Source: Nonomuraea sp.
Lineage (GTDB): Bacteria; Actinomycetota; Actinomycetes; Streptosporangiales; Streptosporangiaceae
Direction of reading: 5' to 3'
Length of the DNA stretch: 15,048 bases
Assembly (NCBI GenBank): GCA_013362835.1
Contig: JABFVJ010000183.1
Coordinates: 1 to 15,048 of the forward strand
How positions within the stretch are numbered: the stretch's first letter is position 1; each line of letters starts with the position of its first letter. Positions 1 through 10,000 of the stretch are shown here, piece by piece. The notes beneath the pieces were generated by a model. The model searched no databases. It had not been told where the DNA came from and worked only from the letters and a program-made list of their open reading frames with translations. The translations under genes were made by a program, and so were the position numbers.

Positions 1-689
1 GCGTCGTCGAAGTTGGCCAGGCGGTTGGCTGTCGCCCGAACCTCGCGCCGCATCCGGCGCTCCTCCCAGGCCAGCACGCTGTCGTGCGCGCCGAGCCGGG
101 TGAGCAGCGCGCTGATCGCGTCGCCGTCGCGCACCACGACCCGGTCCACGCCGCGCACCTCGCGCGCCTTGGCGTGGATCTTCAGCCGCCGCGCCGAGCC
201 CACCAGCGCGAGCGCGGCCTCCGGCCCCGGGCAGGTGACCTCAAGCGACATCGAACGGCCCGGCTCGGTGAGCGAGCCGTGCGCGAGGAAGGCCCCGCGC
301 CAGGCCGCCTCGGCGTCGCAGGCCGCCCCCGCGACCACCTGCCGGGGCAGGCCGCGCACGGGCCGCCCATGGTTGTCGATCAGGCCCGTCTGCCGGGCCA
401 GCGCCTCACCGTCGCGGTAGACGCGCACCACGTAGCGCGAGCCCTTGCGCAGCCCCGCGGGCGCCAGCACGAGCACCTCGGCCTTGTGGCCGAACACCTC
501 GCCGATGTCCTTGATCAGCCGCCGCGCGGTGGCGTTGGTGTCGAGCTCGGCCTCGATCACGATGCGCCCGCCCACCAGGTGCAGGCCGCTGGCGAACCGC
601 AGCAGCGTGGAAACCTCCGCCTTTCGGCAGCACGGCTTCAGCACCGGCAGGCGGCTCAGTTCGTCCTTCACCACACCTGTCATCGCCAT
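1..689 (-). CDS. whiA: WhiA sporulation transcription factor (3' end cut by window edge)
   Basis: WhiA is a DNA-binding regulator that, with WhiB, switches on cell-division and sporulation genes in aerial hyphae of actinomycetes; homologues occur in most Gram-positive bacteria. I translated the minus strand from ATG at 689. It begins [14 protein letters not shown] and continues through [13 protein letters not shown] and [25 protein letters not shown] to LANFDD at the window edge. These are hallmark WhiA segments. About 229 residues are visible of roughly 325 expected, so the WhiA N-terminal and degenerate LAGLIDADG homing-endonuclease-like domains are present, while the C-terminal helix-turn-helix lies outside the window. 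The start is supported by AAGGA nine bases upstream; a second ATG lies two codons in. It is the last visible gene of uvrC-rapZ-yvcK-whiA, 72 bp after yvcK. Incompleteness is due to the window, not a mutation. Confidence 0.95.
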   Translation of the reverse strand, partial: MAMTGVVKDELSRLPVLKPCCRKAEVSTLLRFASGLHLVGGRIVIEAELDTNATARRLIKDIGEVFGHKAEVLVLAPAGLRKGSRYVVRVYRDGEALARQTGLIDNHGRPVRGLPRQVVAGAACDAEAAWRGAFLAHGSLTEPGRSMSLEVTCPGPEAALALVGSARRLKIHAKAREVRGVDRVVVRDGDAISALLTRLGAHDSVLAWEERRMRREVRATANRLANFDD

Positions 690-761
690 AAGCGTTAGTC
701 CTTCCCCCATTCAGACCGGCTCTGGTCAGTCTCTCGCACCTTCGCGCCACGCCGACCAGGA

Positions 762-1733
762 TCAACGCTTCTGGAGGAAAATCTCGTCCAGGACGGAGGC
801 AAGACGTCGTGGGTCGTGCCTCGGCGAGCCGTCGGCGGCCGCCACGTCGGCCATGACGAGGCGCGCGCCGAGGGCGGCGGCGGCCTTGTCCAGCGCGTCG
901 GGGTCGTCCACCACGCCGGTGTCGGCGAGCACCACGTCGATCGTCAGGTCGGGCGCGTGCTGCCGGAGCACCTCCAGGTGCTGCTGGGGGGAGAAGTCAT
1001 CGGTCTCGCCCGCCTGGGGGGCCAGGTTGAGCGTGACGAGCCGTCTGGCCTTGCTCTCGTGCAGCGCGCGGGCCAGCTCGGGGACCTTGAGGTGCGGCAG
1101 CACGCTGGTGAACCACGACCCGGGCCCGAACACGAGCCAGTCGGCCTCCAGCACCGCCGCGACCGCCTCAGGGCGCGCGGGCGGGTCCTCGGGCACCAGG
1201 GAGATGGCCTGCACCCGGCCGGGGGTGAGCGCGCAGGCGACCTGGCCGCGTACGGTCGAGGTGACGCCGTCGAGCTCCACCTCGGCCACGATGTCGAGCG
1301 GCACCGAGGCCATCGGCAGCACCCTGCCGTGGGCGCCGAGCAGCCGCCCCACCCAGTCGAGCCCCGCCACGGAGTCGCCGAGCAGCTCCCACAGCGCCAC
1401 GATGAGCAGATTGCCCACGGCGTGGCCGTGCAGCTCGCCCTCGCTGCGGAACCGGTGCTGGACGACCTCGCTCCAGGTGATGCCCCACTCGTCGTCGCCG
1501 CACAGCGCGGCCAGCGCCATGCGCAGGTCGCCGGGCGGCAGCACGCCGAGCTCGCGGCGCAGCCGCCCGCTGGACCCGCCGTCGTCGGCCACGGTCACCA
1601 CGGCGGTCAACCGGTCGGTCACCATCCGTAAGGCCGACAGCGACGCGTAGAGCCCGTGGCCGCCGCCCAGGGCCACCACGCCGGGGCCCTTCACGGGGTG
1701 GGGACGGCCTGCCTCCAGACGTTCATGGGTCAC
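762..1733 (-). CDS. yvcK: YvcK/CuvA family UDP-sugar-binding regulator (gluconeogenesis factor)
   Basis: YvcK-family proteins have a CofD-like Rossmann fold and bind UDP-sugars. In Bacillus and mycobacteria they are needed for growth on gluconeogenic carbon and for correct peptidoglycan synthesis and cell shape; no catalytic activity is established. The 323-residue protein shows the nucleotide-binding GGGHG loop (residues 23-27), VADDGGSSGRLR (48-59), a GHAVGNL motif (103-109) and a later FGPGSWFTSVLPHL segment, all typical of the family and of normal length. The start is GTG at 1733, whose bases overlap the TGA stop of rapZ (GTGA junction), so the two are probably translationally coupled. 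A purine-rich GGGGCGGGA stretch lies directly upstream. Its place between rapZ and whiA is the standard order. CofD (F420 biosynthesis) is related but does not occur in this neighbourhood. Confidence 0.95.
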   Translation of the reverse strand: MTHERLEAGRPHPVKGPGVVALGGGHGLYASLSALRMVTDRLTAVVTVADDGGSSGRLRRELGVLPPGDLRMALAALCGDDEWGITWSEVVQHRFRSEGELHGHAVGNLLIVALWELLGDSVAGLDWVGRLLGAHGRVLPMASVPLDIVAEVELDGVTSTVRGQVACALTPGRVQAISLVPEDPPARPEAVAAVLEADWLVFGPGSWFTSVLPHLKVPELARALHESKARRLVTLNLAPQAGETDDFSPQQHLEVLRQHAPDLTIDVVLADTGVVDDPDALDKAAAALGARLVMADVAAADGSPRHDPRRLASVLDEIFLQKR

Positions 1734-2596
1734 TCCCGCCCCACATCCCGATGGCTCACCTGGACCTCCATCCCGCGGTCGCGCAGCCGCGCGGCGACCT
1801 GCTCGGCCATGGCCACGCTGCGGTGCTTGCCGCCCGTGCAGCCCACCGCGAGCGTCGCGTAGCTCTTGCCCTCGCGCGCGTAGCCGGCCGCGACCACCTG
1901 CAGGACCTCCTCGTAGGCGTCGAGGAACTCCTTGGCGCCCGGCTGCCCCAGCACGTAGTCGCTGACCGGCGCGTCGAGCCCGTTCATCGGCCGCAGCTCC
2001 GGGACCCAGTGAGGATTGGGCAGGAAGCGGCAGTCGACGACCAGGTCGGCGTCGACCGGCAGGCCGTACTTGAAGCCGAACGAGACGACGTTGAGCCGCA
2101 GCCCGGGACGGTCCTCGCCGCCGAAGTAGGCCACGATCTTGTTGCGCAGGTCGTGGACGTTGTGGGACGAGGTGTCGATCACCAGGTCGGCGTTGGCCCG
2201 CACCTCGCGCAGGATGCCGCGCTCGCGGGTGATGCCGTCGACCAGGCGGCCCTCGCCCTGCAGCGGGTGGGGCCTGCGGACGTTCTCGAACCTGCGCACC
2301 AGCTCCTCGTCGCTGGCCTCGAGGAAGACCACCCGCACGCGTACGCCGCGGCCCTCCAGCTCCTCGATGGCCGCGTTGAGGTCGGTGGTGAAGGCCAGGC
2401 TGCGTACGTCGACGACGGCGGCCACCTTGTCGGCGGCCAGCTTGACCTTGCCCGCCTCCTCCGCCATCGCGAACAGCAGGCCCGGCGGCAGGTTGTCGAT
2501 GACGAACCAGCCCAGGTCCTCCAGCGCCTTGGCGGCGGTGCTGCGCCCCGCCCCGGACATGCCGGTGACGATGACGAACGCCGGCTCGGTGCTCAT
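1730..2596 (-). CDS. rapZ: RapZ/YvcJ family P-loop nucleotide-binding protein
   Basis: RapZ-family proteins bind and hydrolyse nucleotides. In E. coli RapZ is an RNA adaptor that directs RNase E to the sRNA GlmZ, controlling glucosamine-6-phosphate synthesis; in Gram-positives (YvcJ) the role is less clear. The protein has an N-terminal Walker A loop, GMSGAGRS (residues 12-19), with Arg where Lys is usual, then WFVIDNLPPGLL, FLEASDEELVRRFENVRRPHPL, SFGFKYGLPVDADLVVDCRFLPNPHW and the C-terminal AVGCTGGKHRSVA segment ending HRDVGRE. These match the family end to end (288 aa). I chose ATG at 2596 because GGAG lies seven bases upstream; an in-frame GTG at 2617, also with a purine-rich leader, would add seven residues. 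The gene sits 43 bp after uvrC with this start and overlaps yvcK. Confidence 0.95.
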   Translation of the reverse strand: MSTEPAFVIVTGMSGAGRSTAAKALEDLGWFVIDNLPPGLLFAMAEEAGKVKLAADKVAAVVDVRSLAFTTDLNAAIEELEGRGVRVRVVFLEASDEELVRRFENVRRPHPLQGEGRLVDGITRERGILREVRANADLVIDTSSHNVHDLRNKIVAYFGGEDRPGLRLNVVSFGFKYGLPVDADLVVDCRFLPNPHWVPELRPMNGLDAPVSDYVLGQPGAKEFLDAYEEVLQVVAAGYAREGKSYATLAVGCTGGKHRSVAMAEQVAARLRDRGMEVQVSHRDVGRE

Positions 2597-2639
2597 GGCC
2601 TCACTCCGTTCGCCCACACCTGCGCTCCCTCGCGGGTGT

Positions 2640-4568
2640 TCACGGTGAATCTCCCTTCAGCGTCGACACGATGACCTCCGCGATGGACGGTCCGATGCCG
2701 GGAACCTCGCAGATCTCGGCCGCGCTGGCCTCGCGTAGCTTTTTGACGGAGCCGAAGTGCTTGAGCAACGCCTGCCTGCGCGCCGGGCCGAGCCCGGGCA
2801 CGCTGTCGAGCGCGCTCTCCTTCACTGACTTGGACCTCTTGGAACGATGGTAGGTGATGGCGAACCTGTGTGCCTCGTCGCGTACCCGTTGCAGCAGGTA
2901 GAGACCTTCGCTTGAACGAGGCATGATGACCGGCTGGTCGTCGCCGGGCAGCCACACCTCCTCCAGCCGCTTGGCCAGGCCGCACACCGCGACGTCGTCG
3001 ATGCCGAGCTCGTCGAGCGCCCGCTGCGCGGCGGCCGCCTGGGGGCCGGCGCCGTCGACGACGACCAGGTTGGGCGGGTAGGCGAACTTGCGCGGCTTGC
3101 CGGTCTCGGGGTCGAAGGGCCCGTGGCCGTCGTCGTCGTCGGCGGCCAGCTCACCGGTGGCGGAGCGTTCCTCCAGGTAGCGGCGGAACCGGCGCATGAT
3201 CACCTCGTGGATCGAGGCGACGTCGCCCTCCTTGCTCCTGATCGAGAAGCGGCGGTATTCGCTCTTGCGGGCCAGGCCGTCCTCGAAGACCACCATGGAC
3301 GCCACCACGTTCTCCCCCTGGAGGTGGGAGACGTCGTAGCACTCGATGCGCAGCGGCGCCTGGTCGAGGTCGAGCGCGTCGGCGATCTCCTGCAGCGCCT
3401 TGCTGCGGGTGGTCAGGTCGCCGGCGCGGCGGATCTTGTGCTGGGCCAGGGACTCCTTGGCGTTGCGCTCGACGGTCTCCATCAGCGACTTCTTGTCGCC
3501 GCGCTGCGGCACGCGCACCTCGACGCGGGCGCGGCGCTGCTCCGACAGCAGCTCGGCGACCGCCTCGGCGTCGGGCGGCAGCGCGGGCACGAGCACCTCG
3601 CGCGGCATCGACTCGGGGCTCGCCTCGCCGTACATCTGCAGCAGGAACTGCTCGACCAGCTCGCCGGGCGAGGTCTCCTCGACCTTGTCGACCACCCATC
3701 CCCGCTGCCCGCGGATGCGGCCGGCACGCACGTAGAAGACCTGGACGGCCGCCTCCAGCGGGTCTTCGGCCAGCGCGATCACGTCGGCGTCGGTGCCCTC
3801 GCCGAGCACGACCGCCTGCTTCTCCAGGGCGCGCTGCAGCGCCTGGATGTCGTCGCGCAGCCGGGCCGCGCGCTCATATTCCTGCTCGGCGGCGGCCTCG
3901 CGCATGTCTTTTTCGAGGCGCTTGATGAAGCGGCCCGTGTTGCCCGCCATGAAGTCGCAGAAGTCTTCGGCCAGGTCGCGATGCTCCTGCGGGGTCACCC
4001 GGCCCACGCACGGCGCCGAGCACTTGTCGATGTAGCCGAGCAGGCACGGCCGGCCGATCTGCCCGGCGCGCTTGAACACCCCGGCGCTGCACGTGCGGAC
4101 CGGGAAGACGCGCAGCAGCAGGTCGACGGTCTCGCGGATGGCCCAGGCGTGCGAGTAGGGGCCGAAGTAGCGGGTGCCCTTGCGCTTGGCGCCGCGCAGG
4201 ACCTGCACGCGGGGGAAGTCGTCGCCCATCGTCACGGCGAGGTAGGGGTAGGACTTGTCGTCGCGGTACTTGACGTTGAAGCGCGGGTCGAACTCCTTGA
4301 TCCAGGAGTATTCGAGCTGCAGCGCCTCGACCTCGGTGCCGACGACGGTCCAGTCGACGCCGGTGGCCGTGGTGAGCATCGACTGGGTGCGTGGATGCAG
4401 CGCGGAGAAGTCGGCGAAGTAGGAGTTGAGCCGCTGCCGCAGGCTCTTGGCCTTGCCGACGTAGATCACGCGGTCGTGCGCGTCCCTGAACCGGTAGACC
4501 CCGGGGGAATCGGGGATCGAACCTGGTCTGGGCCGGAAACTCAAGGGGCTGCCCGCTGCTCTCGCCAC
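2640..4568 (-). CDS. uvrC: UvrABC excinuclease subunit C
   Basis: UvrC makes the two incisions flanking a DNA lesion marked by UvrA-UvrB. The 642-residue protein has all expected parts. These are the N-terminal GIY-YIG nuclease (GVYRF near 23, VIYVGKAKS near 36), four cysteines at 160, 175, 183 and 187 in a conserved block, and a UVR (UvrB-binding) helix around 222-248 ([12 protein letters not shown]). Then come the RNase H-like endonuclease with ECYDVSH (Asp412), VVVDGAGPQ (Asp505) and RDEAHRFAI, and tandem helix-hairpin-helix motifs from about 588 ([30 protein letters not shown]). I place the start at GTG 4568, matching the usual distance to the PDSPGVYRF block; TTG 4574 is an alternative and neither has a strong ribosome-binding site. 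It is the first gene of the run leading to whiA. The extended antisense reading frames over it are codon-bias shadows. Confidence 0.97.
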   Translation of the reverse strand: MARAAGSPLSFRPRPGSIPDSPGVYRFRDAHDRVIYVGKAKSLRQRLNSYFADFSALHPRTQSMLTTATGVDWTVVGTEVEALQLEYSWIKEFDPRFNVKYRDDKSYPYLAVTMGDDFPRVQVLRGAKRKGTRYFGPYSHAWAIRETVDLLLRVFPVRTCSAGVFKRAGQIGRPCLLGYIDKCSAPCVGRVTPQEHRDLAEDFCDFMAGNTGRFIKRLEKDMREAAAEQEYERAARLRDDIQALQRALEKQAVVLGEGTDADVIALAEDPLEAAVQVFYVRAGRIRGQRGWVVDKVEETSPGELVEQFLLQMYGEASPESMPREVLVPALPPDAEAVAELLSEQRRARVEVRVPQRGDKKSLMETVERNAKESLAQHKIRRAGDLTTRSKALQEIADALDLDQAPLRIECYDVSHLQGENVVASMVVFEDGLARKSEYRRFSIRSKEGDVASIHEVIMRRFRRYLEERSATGELAADDDDGHGPFDPETGKPRKFAYPPNLVVVDGAGPQAAAAQRALDELGIDDVAVCGLAKRLEEVWLPGDDQPVIMPRSSEGLYLLQRVRDEAHRFAITYHRSKRSKSVKESALDSVPGLGPARRQALLKHFGSVKKLREASAAEICEVPGIGPSIAEVIVSTLKGDSP

Positions 4569-4593
4569 GGTCAAAGACTAGTAGGCCCCACCG

Positions 4594-4617
4594 ACAAGGT
4601 TGCCCGCCGAGCCTTGT
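4594..4617 (-). terminator. Weak hairpin after the Rieske gene cluster
   Basis: ACAAGG and CCTTGT form a perfect 6-bp inverted repeat with a 12-base loop. It lies in the 83-bp gap between the last Rieske gene (stop at 4652) and the start of uvrC. There is no T-run. It could be a weak terminator for the Rieske genes, or chance. Confidence 0.25.
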
Positions 4618-4651
4618 GACGGCACGACGGGCCCCGCGCGTACGGACCGGG

Positions 4652-5116
4652 TCAGGCGAGCGTGATCTGGTCGCCCTCGACCTTGATCGGCTGGGCGGCC
4701 AGCGGCTTGTCGGCCGGCCCGTCGGTGACCGAACCGTCGGCGATGTTGAACTTGCTGCCGTGGCACGGGCACACGATCGCGCCGTTGGCGACGCTGCCGA
4801 CCGGGCAGCCCTTGTGCGTGCAGAGCGCGCTGAACGCCTTGAACTCGCCCGCCGTCGGCTGCGTCACCACGATCTTCTGGTCCTTGAAGACCGTGCCGCC
4901 GCCGACGGGGATGTCGGCGGTCTTGGCGAGCGCGCCACCGGCCTGCGTACTCGACTGCGGGGCACTCGACTGCGGGGCGCTGGACTGCCCGCCGCCCGCG
5001 TCGGGCGAGGTCGCCGTCGTCTCGGTGCCGCCGCCACAGGCGCTGATCGCCAGCGCCAGCCCGCCTACGCCCACGCCCGCGATCAGCGTCCGGCGGCTTT
5101 GAAGGTCATCTGCCAT
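4652..5116 (-). CDS. Tat-exported Rieske [2Fe-2S] lipoprotein (copy 1, closest to uvrC)
   Basis: A small extracytoplasmic iron-sulfur electron carrier, judged from its motifs; the redox partner is unknown. The 154-residue protein has a twin-arginine signal (SRRTLIAG, Arg8-Arg9) leading to the lipobox ISAC with the lipidated Cys27. A Ser/Pro/Gln/Gly-rich linker (about 30-60) follows, then a Rieske domain. The cluster ligands are Cys99 and His101 in CTHKGC and Cys116 and His119 in CPCHGS; Cys104 and Cys118 are placed to form the disulfide typical of high-potential Rieske proteins. No transmembrane helix follows, so it is not a QcrA-type subunit of a bc complex. The start is ATG 5116; a TTG four codons upstream is possible. 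It shares KIVVTQPT, GEFKAF and DGSV-DGPA with copy 2 and is the most similar to it. The linker contains a 15-bp tandem repeat. The gap to copy 2 is only 45 bp, so the two are probably co-transcribed. Confidence 0.9.
   Translation of the reverse strand: MADDLQSRRTLIAGVGVGGLALAISACGGGTETTATSPDAGGGQSSAPQSSAPQSSTQAGGALAKTADIPVGGGTVFKDQKIVVTQPTAGEFKAFSALCTHKGCPVGSVANGAIVCPCHGSKFNIADGSVTDGPADKPLAAQPIKVEGDQITLA
4949..4978. repeat. 15-bp in-frame tandem repeat in the linker of Rieske copy 1
   Basis: ACTCGACTGCGGGGC occurs twice, exactly head to tail (4949-4963 and 4964-4978), and a degraded third unit follows to about 4990. On the coding strand the unit encodes a five-residue SSAPQ-type repeat between the lipid anchor and the Rieske domain. 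Because the unit is a multiple of three, slippage would change the tether length without breaking the frame. Confidence 0.85.
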
Positions 5117-5161
5117 GCGTTCACCCAACCGCAGGCAGGTGAGAAATTCATGAGACGCGGC

Positions 5162-5617
5162 TTAGGCGAGTCTGATCTTGCCGCCCTCTACCTTGATCTT
5201 CTTCTCGGCGAGCGGCGAGCCGGCGGGCCCGTCTGCCACGGATCCGTCCTCGATCTTGAACTTGCTGCCGTGGCAGGGACAGTTGATCGTCCCGTTCGAG
5301 ACGTCGTCGACCGTGCAGCCCGCGTGGGTGCAGATCGCCGTGAACGCCTTGAACTCCCCCTCCGTCGGCTGCGTGACCACGATCTTCTGACCCTTGACGA
5401 CCGTGCCGCCGCCGACCTCGACGTCGGCGGTGTCGGCCAGCGCCTTGCCCGACTTCTTCGCCGCCTTCTTCTTGGGCGCCGACGACTCCGCCTCCTCGGC
5501 CGGAGCCTCGCTCGCCTGCGTCGTCGGCGAACCGTAGCTCGCGCACGCCGTCAGAACCGCCGCGAGCCCGGCGCCTCCTGCGCCGAGCATGACCGTCCGG
5601 CGCGTCGTTTCTGTCAT
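5162..5617 (-). CDS. Tat-exported Rieske [2Fe-2S] lipoprotein (copy 2)
   Basis: Paralogue of the flanking Rieske genes, 151 residues. It has a twin-arginine signal (TTRRTVML, Arg6-Arg7), a short hydrophobic stretch and the lipobox LTAC with Cys25. A charged Glu-rich then Lys-rich linker (about 35-58, including APKKKAAKKSGK) differs from the uncharged linker of copy 1. The Rieske domain has CTHAGC (Cys96, His98, Cys101) and CPCHGS (Cys113, Cys115, His116), so all cluster ligands and the disulfide pair are present. The start at ATG 5617 is firm: GGGAGGA lies six bases upstream (5624-5630), the best ribosome-binding site in this cluster. The core is nearly the same as copy 1 (KIVVTQPTxGEFKAF, INCPCHGSKF), including DNA-level similarity, which points to a relatively recent duplication. 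The 116-bp gap to copy 3 could hold a promoter, but I see no convincing -35/-10 pair. Redox partner unknown. Confidence 0.9.
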   Translation of the reverse strand: MTETTRRTVMLGAGGAGLAAVLTACASYGSPTTQASEAPAEEAESSAPKKKAAKKSGKALADTADVEVGGGTVVKGQKIVVTQPTEGEFKAFTAICTHAGCTVDDVSNGTINCPCHGSKFKIEDGSVADGPAGSPLAEKKIKVEGGKIRLA

Positions 5618-5733
5618 GGTGCGTCCTCCCAGGTTTCGGTCTCACTTCAGGTACGGCCAGCGCACTCGCGCCGGTTCAGCCTGTACGAGCCCAATCCCGG
5701 AAACCACGCACAATTACGCGGAACGCTCCACCG

Positions 5734-6150
5734 TCACACCACGACGATGCCGTCGCCCTCCACCTTGACCTGGTAGACGGTCAGCGGCGCGGTCGCGGGC
5801 CCCTTGGTGGCCTTGCCGCTGTCGGCGGCGAACTCGCTGCCGTGGCACGCGCACGTGATCACGTTGTCCTTCGGCGTGCCGACCGTGCACCCCTTGTGCG
5901 TGCAGACCGCGCTGAACGCCTTGTAGACGCCCTGCGTGGGCTGCGTCACCACGATCCGCCACTCCGTCACCAGCTTGCCGCCGCCCACGGGCACGTCCGC
6001 CGTCTTGGCGATGACCTTGCCCTTGATCCCCGAGACCGGCTGCGCCTTGGCGTCGCCCGCGCCGCACCCCGCGAGCGCGAGCCCGCAGACGGCGACCCCG
6101 GCCGCCCCGAGCATCTCCCGCCGCCCGTACGCTCCCCCGTTTTCGGACAT
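5734..6150 (-). CDS. Tat-exported Rieske [2Fe-2S] lipoprotein (copy 3, diverged)
   Basis: Third and most diverged member of the array, 138 residues from ATG 6150. ATG 6177 would add nine residues and also has a possible Shine-Dalgarno sequence (AAGGG, ten bases away). A twin-arginine motif (YGRREMLG, Arg10-Arg11) leads to the lipobox LAGC with Cys29. The linker is short, about 20 residues before IAKTADVPVGGG, versus 35-40 in the other copies. The Rieske boxes are CTHKGC (Cys83, His85, Cys88) and CACHGS (Cys100, Cys102, His103); the usual Pro of the second box is Ala. All ligands are kept, so a cluster should form, perhaps with a shifted potential. It is the promoter-proximal gene of the array and is divergent from the DUF2306 gene across a 179-bp region rich in GGTCAG repeats. 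Electron donor and acceptor are unknown. Confidence 0.88.
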   Translation of the reverse strand: MSENGGAYGRREMLGAAGVAVCGLALAGCGAGDAKAQPVSGIKGKVIAKTADVPVGGGKLVTEWRIVVTQPTQGVYKAFSAVCTHKGCTVGTPKDNVITCACHGSEFAADSGKATKGPATAPLTVYQVKVEGDGIVVV

Positions 6151-6200
6151 GGCTTCGCCCCGATCCGTGACCGTCATGAATTGCCGACCCTTCGCGTCGC

Positions 6201-6308
6201 CGCTGACCCCCTGCAGGTCAGGCCGTTACCCTTACTTAACTTTATTGGCCACCCCCCTCGGTCCCTCCATCGGCCCGCGGTCAGCGGACGGTAGGCCGCC
6301 GGTCAGCG
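6201..6308. promoter_or_regulatory. GGTCAG repeat cluster in the divergent Rieske/DUF2306 promoter region
   Basis: Four copies of GGTCAG lie in about 105 bp. One is inverted (CTGACC, 6203-6208) and one direct (6216-6221); together they form a perfect 6-bp inverted repeat with a 7-base spacer. Two extended direct copies, CGGTCAGCG, lie at 6278-6286 and 6300-6308, exactly 22 bp (two helical turns) apart. The inverted copy is also GGTCAGCG when read on the minus strand. Between them is the only AT-rich island here (about 6225-6247), a plausible promoter core, with TAAAGT on the minus strand (6239-6244). This is consistent with operators for one regulator serving both divergent genes. The regulator is unknown. 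Confidence 0.5.
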
Positions 6309-6329
6309 AGGTCACCGAAGCTTCCCCGT

Positions 6330-7040
6330 ATGACTCTCACTGAGACTCCGGCGCGCATGACGTCACGCCCGCGCTGGTGGCGCCGTCCATGGGTGGCTCC
6401 GCTCGCGGTGGTGGCGGTCGCGTTCGTCGCGTTCTCCCTGCCGCCCTACCTGTCGCTGGACCCGAGCCGCTCCCGCGTGCCCGCGCCGGACTTCTTCCCG
6501 CCGCACTTCGCGGTGCTCTCCCTGCACGTGCTGTTCGGCTCGATCGCGATGACCACGTGCTGCCTGCAGGTCTGGCCGTGGTTCCGCGCCCGTCACCCCC
6601 GCGTCCACCGGCGCCTCGGCCGCGTGTACGTCGTCGCCGGCGTGCTCCCCGGCGGCCTGCTCGGCCTGGTGGTCAGCCTGGCCACGCCCTTCGGCCCGGT
6701 GACGAGGGCGAGCGGCGTCGTGCTGTCGCTGGTGTGGCTGGGCTGCACGCTGGCGGGCTGGCGGATGGCGAGGCGGCGCAGGTTCGTCGAGCACCGCAGG
6801 TGGATGGTACGCAGCTTCGCCCTGACCATGTCCATCATCACCAACCGCCTGTGGGGGGCGGTGTTCTTCGTCACGCTGTCGCCGCAGCTCGACACCACGT
6901 TCCACGGTGACGAGGCGTTGCTGGCGAGCACGATCGGCGCGCTGAGCGCCTGGCTGGGCTGGGTGCTGCCGCTGCTGCTGGCCGAATGGTGGCTGGAGCG
7001 CGGCGACGCCGTCAGACGTCGCCGCGCCGCCCGCCGCGTC

Positions 7041-7049
<9 letters not shown>
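6330..7049 (+). CDS. DUF2306 family multi-pass membrane protein
   Basis: A 239-residue integral membrane protein of the DUF2306 family, function not established. About six hydrophobic segments can be seen, near residues 22-40, 60-80, 99-120, 127-145, 164-184 and 197-219, with Arg-rich N and C termini as expected for cytoplasmic ends. Family hallmarks are [10 protein letters not shown] (His66), [17 protein letters not shown] (88-104) and [12 protein letters not shown] (154-165). The conserved histidines at predicted membrane borders invite the idea of haem or metal binding, but that is inference. The start is ATG 6330; there is no clear Shine-Dalgarno, and ATG 6357 is an in-frame alternative. 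It is divergent from the Rieske array and shares its promoter region, so it could be a membrane partner for those carriers. Its last 9 bp overlap the 3' end of uvrA. Confidence 0.85.
6998..7027 (-). terminator. Perfect 11-bp hairpin just past the uvrA stop codon
   Basis: GCGCGGCGACG (6998-7008) and CGTCGCCGCGC (7017-7027) are perfect inverted complements around an 8-base loop. Read on the minus strand this begins 13 bases after the uvrA stop codon, the usual place for a terminator stem, although no T-run follows. On the plus strand it lies inside the last codons of the DUF2306 gene, which encode its Arg-rich tail. Confidence 0.5.
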
Positions 7050-9881
<2,832 letters not shown>

Positions 9882-9942
9882 GGCGATCCCGGAGGTCGAA
9901 AGGCGGATAGGTCCACGGGGGATGGTAGACGGGGGCACCGAC

Positions 9943-9976
9943 ATTTTCGGCGACCCGATCCTCGGCCCCCGAAAAT
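9943..9976 (-). promoter_or_regulatory. Nested inverted repeat upstream of uvrA
   Basis: ATTTTCGG (9943-9950) and CCGAAAAT (9969-9976) are perfect 8-bp inverted arms 18 bases apart. Inside them CCGA (9955-9958) and TCGG (9962-9965) form a second, smaller dyad. The A/T-rich outer arms stand out in this GC-rich DNA. A TAACCT hexamer on the minus strand (9988-9993) could be the uvrA -10 box; initiation there would put the repeat at the very start of the leader RNA, or make it an operator. It does not resemble the actinobacterial LexA box or the RecA-NDp/PafBC motif. Confidence 0.45.
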
Positions 9977-10000
9977 CCGTCCCTCACAGGTTACGGCCAT

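Noticed and set aside
1..689. whiA as a truncated pseudogene
   Set aside because: The frame is intact to base 1 and stops only because the window ends; no frameshift or early stop is seen.
445..4619. Long plus-strand open frames opposite yvcK, rapZ and uvrC (for example 445-1650, 1751-2674, 3123-4619)
   Set aside because: They are antisense shadows of firmly identified genes, produced by high GC content at third positions. Their translations are low-complexity (Ala/Arg/Gly/His/Val-rich) without recognisable domains.
4652..6150. Rieske subunits of a cytochrome bc1/b6f complex (QcrA)
   Set aside because: The proteins are about 140-155 residues with lipoboxes and no transmembrane helices, and no qcrB or qcrC is nearby.
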